64,000 nucleotides of DNA, taken from contig NZ_DAFZ01000040.1 of NCBI RefSeq assembly GCF_002498065.1, forward strand, positions 27,088-91,087. Direction: 5' to 3'. How positions within the stretch are numbered: the first letter of the stretch is position 1; each line of letters opens with the position of its first letter. The position numbers were made by a program, and so were the translations under genes. This stretch comes from Methanoculleus sp. UBA208. Its GTDB lineage: Archaea; Halobacteriota; Methanomicrobia; Methanomicrobiales; Methanoculleaceae. This document shows positions 24,778-31,721 of this stretch, piece by piece. The notes under the pieces are model-generated. The model saw nothing but the letters and a program-made list of their open reading frames with translations. It made no database searches and was not told the DNA's origin.

Positions 24778-26427
24778 TCACTCCCCGGCCTCCGCCGCCC
24801 GGATCGCCTCCGTGAGCGACTCCCAGGCGACCGGCGTCGCGAGGAAGATGTTTCCGTGACCGATGGCCTCCGCCGCCCCGGTCCCTTCGAGGCCAGCAAG
24901 AAGCCAGGGGTCGACCTCGGCGAGGATGAGCCGGTTTCCCCCGGCCTCGACCTGCCGGGCGTAGCGCTTCAGCATCCGAAAGAGCCCGGTTCCGGCTTCG
25001 ACCCTCCCCCGGAGAGCGAGGATCACGACGGCGCCCTCTGCCCCTTCCGGGGACGGGAGCGACCGTTCGATCGCCCGGAGGGTAGCGAAATAGACGCTGC
25101 CGGAGATCGAGAGTATGGTGAGGCGGCCGCCCGGGAGCCGTTTTGGCGCCGGTTCTTCCCGGAACATCCCCCCGGCCACCGGGATGAGGCGGACCACGGT
25201 CGCCTCCCGGGTGGAGGTGACCAGGTAGATGGCAAGCGAGATGAAGACGCCGACGTAGATACTGTACTGGAGCGGCAGGACCTGGGTGGAGACGAAGGTG
25301 GCGACCATGGCCCAGCGCCCGGGACGGGAGTATTTCCAGACGCAGGCAATCTCGCGGGGTTGGTACATGAGTTCGATCCCGATGAGAACCAGGATGCCGG
25401 CGAGGGCCGGGAGCGGGATCAGTTCCGCGAGCGGTCCCGCGAGGACGACGACCGCCCCGACGAGGGCGCCGGAGATAAGGTTGGCCATCCGGGTTTCTGC
25501 CCCTGCGGCGACGTTGAGCGCCGTCGCCGAAAGCGACCCGCTCGCCGGTGCGCATTGGAGGAAGCTACAGAGGATGTTCGTGACCCCCTGTCCCGAGAAG
25601 TCCCGGTTCACGTCGGCGATGGTGCCGTCGGGCTCCGGGGTCGTCTCCGTGATCCCGACGGTCATCACGAGCCCGATGATGGCGAGGGCGAGCGCCGGGA
25701 CGAGGAATCCGGGCGCGAGGGCGAGGTCGGGGGCGGCAGGAACCGGGAGGCCGGCGGGGATGGCGGCGATATCGCCGACGAGCGCGACCTCCGGGAATGC
25801 GGCCAGAACGAGGAGGGTTGCGATGATGACCGGGAGGAGGAAGGCGACGGAACGAAGGGGCGGCACCCGCCTGAAGGCGAGGACGAGGGCGATGGTGAGG
25901 ATGCCGACCGCGAGCGCCTGCGGCTGGATCTCGCCCGTGTGGAGGAGGAGGTCGGGCACGGCGAGGATCCGGATCGCTTCTCCCGGAAGTTCGTAGCCGG
26001 TGAGGTTCCCGAGCTGCCCGAGGACGATGAGGAGCGCTGCTCCCGTGACGAACCCGGTGAGGACGGCGTTCGAGACGAACCGGGTCAGGCTGCCCGCCTT
26101 GACGAGCCCGAACCCGAGCTGAAAGAGCCCGACAAGGAGCGTCAGGACAAAAAGGCTGGCCGGGATGTCGGCCTCCGGGACCGGGGCGAGGACCGAGTAG
26201 ATCGAGACCGCGAGGACGTTTGAGAGCATCACCTTGAGGTAGGAGGAGCCGGTGAGGAGCGCCGCGATCGCCGTCGCGAACCCGGCGGTATAGAGGCCGT
26301 AAAGCGGGTTGATCCCGGCGACGAGAGCGAACCCCATCACCTGCGGTATGCCGACGAGGGCGGTGGTCGCCCCGGCGACCAGGTCGGCCGGAAAGCTCCT
26401 CCTCCAGTTCGGCTCACCGGCGGGCAT
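24778..26427 (-). CDS. SulP-family anion transporter with C-terminal STAS domain
   Basis: This 549-residue protein has the SulP transport domain (residues about 10-420; start motif DLVAGATTALVGIPQVMGFA) and a C-terminal STAS domain (about 435-549) beginning LTILSISGSVYFATL. SulP proteins carry sulfate, bicarbonate or other anions, usually with Na+ or H+. The family's regulatory STAS domain lies inside the cell. The substrate cannot be read from sequence. The upstream region carries an unusual palindrome (26474-26535). Confidence 0.9.
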   Translation of the reverse strand: MPAGEPNWRRSFPADLVAGATTALVGIPQVMGFALVAGINPLYGLYTAGFATAIAALLTGSSYLKVMLSNVLAVSIYSVLAPVPEADIPASLFVLTLLVGLFQLGFGLVKAGSLTRFVSNAVLTGFVTGAALLIVLGQLGNLTGYELPGEAIRILAVPDLLLHTGEIQPQALAVGILTIALVLAFRRVPPLRSVAFLLPVIIATLLVLAAFPEVALVGDIAAIPAGLPVPAAPDLALAPGFLVPALALAIIGLVMTVGITETTPEPDGTIADVNRDFSGQGVTNILCSFLQCAPASGSLSATALNVAAGAETRMANLISGALVGAVVVLAGPLAELIPLPALAGILVLIGIELMYQPREIACVWKYSRPGRWAMVATFVSTQVLPLQYSIYVGVFISLAIYLVTSTREATVVRLIPVAGGMFREEPAPKRLPGGRLTILSISGSVYFATLRAIERSLPSPEGAEGAVVILALRGRVEAGTGLFRMLKRYARQVEAGGNRLILAEVDPWLLAGLEGTGAAEAIGHGNIFLATPVAWESLTEAIRAAEAGE

Positions 26428-26473
26428 GCTCGGGGAGGGTGCGGGGCGCGGGATATAGGTTGCCCTGCCGGAG

Positions 26474-26535
26474 ACTGTGGTCTAGCTGATTGTGACCCCG
26501 CCTAATCAGGGCGACGCCATAACCAGCTAGACCAC
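26474..26535. other. tRNA-like palindrome in a divergent promoter region
   Basis: gtggtctagctg (26477-26488) and cagctagaccac (26524-26535) form a perfect 12-bp inverted repeat, extended imperfectly to about 20 bp. Read on the minus strand the region shows a tRNA D-arm-like string (GTGGTCTAGCTGGTTATGGC) followed by an anticodon-type stem-loop with loop CTGATTA, but lacks a T-arm and the acceptor 3' half. It is therefore a tRNA remnant or mimic in the space between SulP and DUF5320 genes. Confidence 0.45.
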
Positions 26536-26617
26536 CACATCCCGGGGCCCCGCCATTGCCGGAAAAAACACTTTAATGTATTTTTACACATATGTGTATT
26601 AATTGAGGTGATACAAC

Positions 26618-26818
26618 ATGCCAGGATTTGATGGAACCGGACCGGCCGGCCGCGGCCCGATGACGGGCGGCCGCCGGGGCCGGTGCGTCCTGCCCGGGAC
26701 GCCGGCGGCGGAAGGCGAATCTTCCACGCCGGTGCTTCGCGGCATCGGCCGGGGCGGTATCCCGTGGGGATGCGGTCGCGGCTTTGGCCGTGGCGGCCGG
26801 GCACGCGGTCGGTGGTAA
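26618..26818 (+). CDS. DUF5320-type small Gly/Arg-rich protein
   Basis: This 66-residue protein begins MPGFDGTGPAGRGPMTGGRR, the signature of DUF5320 proteins (normally MPGxDGTGPxGxGPMTG). Such small proteins are repeatedly found next to NifX-like and DUF134 genes in anaerobic archaea and bacteria. A cysteine in GRRGRCVLP and another in WGCGRGF may bind an iron-sulfur intermediate; this is inferred. It precedes the DUF134 gene by 65 bases. Confidence 0.85.
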   Translation: MPGFDGTGPAGRGPMTGGRRGRCVLPGTPAAEGESSTPVLRGIGRGGIPWGCGRGFGRGGRARGRW

Positions 26819-26883
26819 CGGCCGGTGCCGGAGCGAAGGCACTATCTGCATGTGGGACGGAGCTCTTCTCCAGAGATGATACC

Positions 26884-27261
26884 ATGAACGAGAGAGAGCC
26901 CGGCGAGGGGCGCGGCCGCCGCCAGCGGGGCCGCCCCCGGGTCCGCCGGATCATCGGGGATCGGGGAGCGTTTCGCTGTTTTGGCCCCCTCTGCGGGGGT
27001 CCCGACGAGTTTGTCGTCATCCTCCCCGAGGAGGTGGAGACCCTCCGGCTCGTCGACCTCCAGGGACTTGAGCAGGAGGAGGCCGCCGTTGCCCTCGGCG
27101 TCTCCAGAAAGACCCTCTGGCGCGACCTCCACGAGGCGCGGGCGAAGGTCGCCGACGCCCTGGTGCACGGGAAGACGATCCGGATCGGCGGGTGCGGCCG
27201 CCGGCGGGAGGAGGGGTGTCCGGAAGACGAGGACACCTCCTTCGAACCGTCGCCGAGATGA
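26884..27261 (+). CDS. DUF134-family HTH regulator
   Basis: Start placed at ATG 26884. The 125-residue protein contains RRQRGRPRVRRIIGD at the N-terminus and an HTH (LEQEEAAVALGVSRKTLWRD), the arrangement of DUF134 DNA-binding proteins. C-terminal GCGRRREEGC has a possible metal site. In other anaerobes these genes sit beside NifX-like/MinD-ferredoxin operons. Here that operon is at 34.3-37.0 kb, about 7 kb away. Confidence 0.85.
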   Translation: MNEREPGEGRGRRQRGRPRVRRIIGDRGAFRCFGPLCGGPDEFVVILPEEVETLRLVDLQGLEQEEAAVALGVSRKTLWRDLHEARAKVADALVHGKTIRIGGCGRRREEGCPEDEDTSFEPSPR

Positions 27262-27318
27262 GGGCATGCGCTCTGCACCTTTTTGAAGCGGTTCAAAACC
27301 CGATCCGGCCATGTATGA

Positions 27319-27891
27319 CTAGTTCATCCCCATATCGTGCAGTTGATTGGCGCTTTCATCGAACGACTGGTGGATAATAAAATATTGCACCCGACCGGCT
27401 TTGATGCACTCCCTGACTGCACGTTCCCGTTTACTCAGGCTGGCGGCTTTGCCCGTTTTTATCTCAACGAAGACCACGTTCTGCACTTCATCGGCGTCGG
27501 ACAACCCGTCAAAGACGATGAGATCGACCGGAGTCCCTAAAAACCGTGCATCCTTTGGATTGTAGGGGAAGTCCGGGAAGTAGGGGATGAGGCACTCCGT
27601 GACCTTCCCCCGGGTCACCGATTGGCTGCGCCTGACCGCATCGGTGCGGATATTCCCCTCTTCGTCCTGCCTCCACGTTTCAAACAGGATCTTTGCTTTT
27701 TCGTCCGAAAGACGCTTGAGTTCCTGCTCTTTCCAGTTTTCAATATCTTCTCGTTCCCTCCGGCGCCAGGACTCGAATATCTCCCGTGCTTTTTGCTCGA
27801 CCTGACCCTGGATCCTGGAGTATTTGTAAAATAGAACTAAAACAGCAAGAAACAATAAAAGGATGACGCCCCATTCGATCAGATCGATCAT
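27319..27891 (-). CDS. Membrane-anchored Holliday-junction-resolvase-related nuclease
   Basis: This 190-residue protein has an N-terminal transmembrane helix (GVILLLFLAVLVLFYKY), a coiled-coil (about residues 28-75) and a C-terminal nuclease fold with DLIVFDG and VFVEIKTGKAASL, i.e. the D...ExK core of the resolvase-related endonuclease family. The A/T-rich coding region stands out from its GC-rich surroundings and may be acquired. The substrate is unknown; membrane anchoring suggests defence or DNA handling at the membrane. Minus strand, upstream of the tRNA gene. Confidence 0.78.
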   Translation of the reverse strand: MIDLIEWGVILLLFLAVLVLFYKYSRIQGQVEQKAREIFESWRRREREDIENWKEQELKRLSDEKAKILFETWRQDEEGNIRTDAVRRSQSVTRGKVTECLIPYFPDFPYNPKDARFLGTPVDLIVFDGLSDADEVQNVVFVEIKTGKAASLSKRERAVRECIKAGRVQYFIIHQSFDESANQLHDMGMN

Positions 27892-28054
27892 AGTATCTTA
27901 GGAAAGTCTCACGTGCCGGCAGATAGGCTTTTTCTAACGGATTTCCCTGCAAGGCATTGGATGGACGCTCATTTATAAAACCGCCTTGCGGAACTGCTCC
28001 GCAGAACCGACCCTTCAAGTACCGCATCTTCCCATGGGGTACTCGTAAAACATA

Positions 28055-28129
28055 TGGGCCCGGAGGGATTCGAACCCACGACCGCCCGGTTATGAGCCGG
28101 GCGCTCTGACCGGACTAAGCTACGGGCCC
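28055..28129 (-). tRNA. tRNA with CAT anticodon (tRNA-Ile2 or elongator Met)
   Basis: Cloverleaf on the minus strand: acceptor GGGCCCG pairs with CGGGCCC, D-arm GCTTAGTCCGGTCAGAGC, anticodon loop CTCATAA (anticodon complement at 28092-28094) closed by CCCGG/CCGGG, T-arm GTGGGTTCGAATCCCTC, discriminator A, no encoded CCA. A U50-U64 mismatch in the T stem is unusual. The GGGCCC acceptor favours the CAU-reading Ile isoacceptor (modified at C34), but Met-elongator cannot be excluded by sequence alone. The promoter lies in the space shared with the ncRNA candidate. Confidence 0.9.
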
Positions 28130-28210
28130 GAGAATTGTGATGCAGCCGACCTGAATTCAGAAACGGCGCATTTATTTCAGATCTCCGGGATTTTCCCGGA
28201 ATATCACTGC

Positions 28211-28219
28211 ATATAAATA
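28211..28219 (+). promoter_or_regulatory. TATA box for the 28.24-28.36 kb RNA
   Basis: atataaata, preceded by cactgc, is centred about 25 bp before 28240 and reads on the plus strand. No protein-coding gene follows on that strand, so it appears to drive the structured RNA. Confidence 0.55.
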
Positions 28220-28240
28220 TTGTTCTTTGATCATAAAAAC

Positions 28241-28361
28241 ATTGTGCGCGTTCTGCAGGGCGCCTGCATACCCGACAGGCGTAACGTCCGGAAGTCCGCC
28301 GTGCAAACCTCCCGGCGGGTCTCCGGCACCTGTAGTATGAGAGACTGCCTGCAGAATGCTC
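28241..28361 (+). ncRNA. Candidate structured non-coding RNA
   Basis: About 120 nt closed by a 12-bp stem: gcgttctgcagg (28248-28259) with cctgcagaatgc (28348-28359), one G-U pair. Inside are a 6-bp hairpin (28261-28266 with 28276-28281, 9-nt loop) and a longer arm: ccgga (28288-28292) with tccgg (28322-28326) and gtccgccg (28294-28301) with cggcgggt (28313-28320), loop tgcaaacctcc. A TATA box is at the right distance upstream. It does not match 5S, SRP or RNase P RNA by the landmarks I know, and no coding frame fits. Confidence 0.55.
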
Positions 28362-28373
28362 CGAAAAACCCAC

Positions 28374-28664
28374 CTACCGCATCTTCTGGTGCTGCTCTTT
28401 CCACTGCATCCAGTTGTTGTAGGCGTTCATATCCCTCTGCTTGAGGATATCCTGGATACTGTTGTCGATCTCGGTGGTCGTCATCCCGCTGTGCGTGCTC
28501 CCCTGGATCTGCTGGGTGATCTCGTCCGCCAGCTGCTGGTTTGCTCCGGCGTTCTGCACCGATCTCCTGATCTTGTCAGGGTTGAACTCCTCCTCCTGGT
28601 TGTTGGTCTTCCGGACCACGGTCTCCTGCCAGGGCCGGGACTCCATCTGCTGTTGTTCCGCCAT
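28374..28664 (-). CDS. Stand-alone ATP-cone domain protein
   Basis: Start placed at ATG 28664 after ggtgatg, giving 96 residues. The body (TVVRKTNNQEEEFNPDKIRR, then SVQNAGANQQLADEITQQIQ) is an ATP-cone, the nucleotide-binding regulatory domain of ribonucleotide reductases and NrdR, followed by a Trp/Gln-rich tail (AYNNWMQWKEQHQK). Here it is not fused to anything. It may regulate a partner in trans in response to ATP/dATP. A second ATP-cone protein, fused to a nuclease, is at 53450. Confidence 0.8.
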   Translation of the reverse strand: MAEQQQMESRPWQETVVRKTNNQEEEFNPDKIRRSVQNAGANQQLADEITQQIQGSTHSGMTTTEIDNSIQDILKQRDMNAYNNWMQWKEQHQKMR

Positions 28665-28984
28665 TATCATCACCACATCAATACCTGTTCTGCTTTTCTC
28701 GAGGCCCGGGTGCCCGTTGCATCCCGGCTCTTTTTCCTGGATAACGGTTTTCCGGGCGCTCCACCCGGCCCCGCTTCGGTTGCAAGCTGCAGCCTGCCGG
28801 GCAACAGTGGGACATCGCATACTTATAAGTTGCGGCTGCCGCCCCTCGTGCCCTTCCCGCCGAAGCAATGGATTAACGGCGCCTTCCCGGGTGGCGAAGA
28901 ACCGAACGAATCTACTGTGTGGGGCATGCACCCGGCGGAACGGCGGGTGCACGAGAAAAGGCGAAGCGTTTTCGAGTTGCGACG

Positions 28985-29062
28985 AGCCGTAGGGTGCAAT
29001 GTTCCGGAGAACGACTGTCCGTAGGATGCGATGGCCCGGAGGGTGCGACGTTCCAACGGAAT
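28985..29062. repeat. Degenerate tandem repeat (about 30-bp units)
   Basis: Three successive imperfect units share the pattern ccgtagggtgcaatgttccgg / ccgtaggatgcgatggcccgg / gggtgcgacgttcc. They run directly into the 41-nt repeats. Confidence 0.5.
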
Positions 29063-29063
29063 G

Positions 29064-29104
29064 CGACTGCCCTATGGGCAGGAGTTTGAGCACCGATAGG
29101 TGCA
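29064..29104 (+). repeat. 41-nt dispersed palindromic repeat, unit 2
   Basis: Same length and pattern as the unit at 6116-6156 inside MITE copy A, differing at scattered positions. The pattern is gcgactgcc...caggag...gagcaccg..aggtgc. Confidence 0.55.
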
Positions 29105-29138
29105 AACGGAGCATGAGAAGCCGCCAGGCTTCGAGCCG

Positions 29139-29179
29139 CGACTGCCGGAATGACAGGAGCGTGAGCACCGTCAGGTGCT
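29139..29179 (+). repeat. 41-nt dispersed palindromic repeat, unit 3
   Basis: Third unit of identical length. Its 3' half is the palindrome gagcacc-gtc-aggtgctc, abutting the stop region of the phosphohexomutase gene. Confidence 0.55.
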
Positions 29180-29192
29180 CGAGCTCCGGCCC

Positions 29193-30539
29193 TTACGCCC
29201 CCCTCGCCCCCTCCTCGGCGTCCCGGATGGCCGAGAGCACCTCCTCTCTCCTCTCGTCGAGGGCCTCCGCCGTATCCGCCTCGATGTTCAGCCGCACCAC
29301 CGGCTCGGTGTGGGAGCGGCGGATGTTGAACCACCAGTCGGGATAGGTCACCGTCAACCCGTCGAGCCTGTCGAGGTCCGCGTCGCGGTAGCGCGCCGCA
29401 AGCACCGCGAGCACCGCCGCGGGATCGTTCACCTGGAGGTTGATCTCTCCGGTCGAGGGGTAACGGTCCAGCGGCCGGATGAGGTCGGAGAGCGTCCGGC
29501 CGCTCGCGGCGAGGATGTTTGCGATCATGACCAGCGTGAGGAGTCCGTTGTCGGCAAACCCCATATCCCGGTAGTAGTAGTGCCCGGAGAGTTCCCCGGC
29601 GAACAGCGCGTCCTCCTCCCGCATCAGTGCCTTGATGAAGGCGTGACCGACCCTTGAGCGGACACCCCGGCCCCCGGCCCGATCGATCGCCTCGCGGACC
29701 GCCCGGCTTGAGCGGAGGTCGTAGAGGATCGTCGCCCCCGGCTTCTCCTCGAGCAGGAACTCCGCGATGAGCCCGGTCACCAGGTCTTCCCGGACCCGCT
29801 CGCCCCGCTCGTCGATGAAACCGCACCGGTCGCCGTCACCGTCGAACGCGACCCCCATGTCGGCACCCTCCGCGACGACCCTGTCCTGCAGTTCCCGGGT
29901 GGTCGCGGGGTCGAGCGGGTTTGCGTGGTGGTGGGGGAACCGGCCGTCGGGCTCGAGATACAGCGGCGAAAGGCGCCATGCCGGGACCCGGTCGAAGAGC
30001 CGGGGCACCTCCGGCCCGGCCATCCCGTTCCCGGCATCCACGACGACCGTGAGGGGTTTCGGTGCCCGGACGAACCCGGCCACCGTCCCGATGTAGGCGT
30101 CCAGCATCTCGATCTCGCGGGACGACCCCCCGGCGCGGGCGACCTCCTCCTCCCCTACCCGGGTCTCGAGGAGCGGCAGGTCGCGGTCGCCGGAGAGGGG
30201 GACGGCGTTTTCGCGGGCGAGTTTGAACCCGTTCATCTCCCCCGGGAGGTGGGAGGCGGTCACCATCGCCCCGCCGTCGAACCCCCCGGCAACGACGGCG
30301 TAGTTGAGGAGCGGGGTGCTCGCCATCCCGATATCGGCGACCTCCGCCCCGGCTTCGACCGCACCCCTGATGAACGCCCGGGCGAGCGGTACCGAGGATG
30401 GCCGCATGTCCCGCCCGACGACGATCCGCTCCGCTGCAAGAAGCGCGACGAAGGCGTTCCCGATCCTCTGCGCAGTCGCTTCGTCGAGTTCGTCCGGGTA
30501 GCGCCCCCGGATGTCGTAGGCCCGAAAGATCCCGGCCAT
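29193..30539 (-). CDS. Phosphomannomutase/phosphoglucomutase
   Basis: This 448-residue alpha-D-phosphohexomutase carries the phosphoserine loop VTASHLPGEMNGFK (Ser96), the metal loop DGDGDR (233-238) and the sugar- and phosphate-binding C-terminal domain. The canonical TASHNP motif has Leu in place of Asn. It interconverts hexose 1- and 6-phosphates for glycan and surface glycosylation. The start ATG follows the stop of the cysteine desulfurase gene with no gap, so the two are one transcript. Confidence 0.9.
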   Translation of the reverse strand: MAGIFRAYDIRGRYPDELDEATAQRIGNAFVALLAAERIVVGRDMRPSSVPLARAFIRGAVEAGAEVADIGMASTPLLNYAVVAGGFDGGAMVTASHLPGEMNGFKLARENAVPLSGDRDLPLLETRVGEEEVARAGGSSREIEMLDAYIGTVAGFVRAPKPLTVVVDAGNGMAGPEVPRLFDRVPAWRLSPLYLEPDGRFPHHHANPLDPATTRELQDRVVAEGADMGVAFDGDGDRCGFIDERGERVREDLVTGLIAEFLLEEKPGATILYDLRSSRAVREAIDRAGGRGVRSRVGHAFIKALMREEDALFAGELSGHYYYRDMGFADNGLLTLVMIANILAASGRTLSDLIRPLDRYPSTGEINLQVNDPAAVLAVLAARYRDADLDRLDGLTVTYPDWWFNIRRSHTEPVVRLNIEADTAEALDERREEVLSAIRDAEEGARGA

Positions 30540-31721
30540 TCAAGCCTCCCCCCGGAGCGATGAGATCGCCCGCAGCCGCTCGATAATCCCCGGGAGCACT
30601 TCAAGGACGTAGTCGACGTCGTCGTCGGTGTTCGCGTGCCCGAGGGTGAGCCGGAGCGAGCCGTGGGCGTGCTCGGGCGGAAGGCCACAGGCGGTCAGGA
30701 CGTGTGAGGGGTCGAGCGACGCCGAGGTGCAGGCGCTCCCCGTCGAGGCGGCAACCCCGAGGGCGTCGAGCATGAGAAGGATCGACTCGCCCTCGACGTA
30801 GCGGAACGCAACGTTCACGTTGTTCGCCAGCCGTTCGGTCGGGTGACCGTTCAACCGGGTGTCCGGGATCGCGTCCGGGATTCCCCGGATCAGCCGATCG
30901 CGCATCGCGGCAATCCGGGCGGCCTTCCCGGGGATATCGGCGGTTGCAAGTTCGATCGCCCGCCCGAGCCCGACGATCCCGGGAACGTTCTCGGTTCCGG
31001 CCCGCCGGCCCCGCTCCTGCGCCCCGCCGTGCATGAACGTCGTTATGCGGGTTCCCCGCCGGATGTAGAGCGCTCCCGTCCCCTTCGGGCCGCCGAACTT
31101 GTGGGCGGAGATGGCGAGGAGGTCGGCCCCCATCTCGTCCACGTCCACCGGGAAGGCCCCGATCGCCTGGACGGCGTCGGTATGGAACGGGATTGTGTGG
31201 TCGTGTGCGACTTCCGCGATCGCCTTGATGGGTTGAATCGTCCCGATCTCGTTGTTCGCGGCCATCACCGAGACGAGGATGGCCGCATCGGTGATCGCCT
31301 CATCGACCGCCGCCGGATCGACCCGGCCGTACCCGTCCACCGGGAGGTAGGTGACCCGGTAGCCCTGCTTCTCGAGGCTCTGGCAGGTATGGAGGACGGC
31401 GTGGTGCTCGATCGCGGAGGTGACGATATGGTCGCCCTTCTTCTGCCTCACCGCCGCCGCTCCCTTGATCGCCCAGTTGTCGGCCTCCGTCCCGCCCGAG
31501 GTGAAGAAGACCTCCTCGGGGCTTGCCCCGATCGCCGCCGCCACGCGTCCCCGTGCTTCCTCCACAGCCTCCTCCGCCTCGCGGGCGAGGGAATAAAGCG
31601 ACGAAGGGTTCCCGAACCGCTCCGAGAAGTAGGGGAGCATCGCCCGGGCGACCTCCGGCCGCACCGGCGTCGTCGCCGCATGGTCCATGTAGACCGACCG
31701 CCTCCGCTCCATCCGGGTCAC
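30540..31721 (-). CDS. nifS: Cysteine desulfurase (NifS/IscS-type)
   Basis: This 393-residue PLP enzyme has Lys208 (ISAHKFGGPKG) for the cofactor, His residues in AIEHHAVL, and the catalytic cysteine Cys331 in STGSACTSASL. It removes sulfur from cysteine for iron-sulfur cluster assembly. The first possible start is a GTG at 31721 overlapping the Lon stop by 4 nt; ATG 31712 is the alternative. No IscU gene follows here, though an iron-sulfur operon starts at 34.3 kb. Confidence 0.93.
   Translation of the reverse strand: MTRMERRRSVYMDHAATTPVRPEVARAMLPYFSERFGNPSSLYSLAREAEEAVEEARGRVAAAIGASPEEVFFTSGGTEADNWAIKGAAAVRQKKGDHIVTSAIEHHAVLHTCQSLEKQGYRVTYLPVDGYGRVDPAAVDEAITDAAILVSVMAANNEIGTIQPIKAIAEVAHDHTIPFHTDAVQAIGAFPVDVDEMGADLLAISAHKFGGPKGTGALYIRRGTRITTFMHGGAQERGRRAGTENVPGIVGLGRAIELATADIPGKAARIAAMRDRLIRGIPDAIPDTRLNGHPTERLANNVNVAFRYVEGESILLMLDALGVAASTGSACTSASLDPSHVLTACGLPPEHAHGSLRLTLGHANTDDDVDYVLEVLPGIIERLRAISSLRGEA

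Larger units (their letters stand above)
28665..29192. other. Repeat-rich intergenic stretch
   Basis: These 528 bases hold no supported gene. The right part consists of degenerate tandem units (28985-29062) and two 41-nt dispersed repeats. The left part has no landmark beyond a promoter region for the ATP-cone gene. Confidence 0.5.

Noticed and set aside
24739..26223. 494-codon plus-strand ORF opposite SulP
   Set aside because: Composition is Gly/Asp/Arg-rich without domains; it is the antisense shadow of the transporter.
28241..28361. Lone 5S rRNA gene
   Set aside because: Size and three-way layout are similar, but the conserved archaeal 5S loop segments are absent and the arms do not have 5S lengths.
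28985..29180. CRISPR array
   Set aside because: The repeats are few, imperfect and directly adjacent rather than separated by unique spacers; no cas genes are present.
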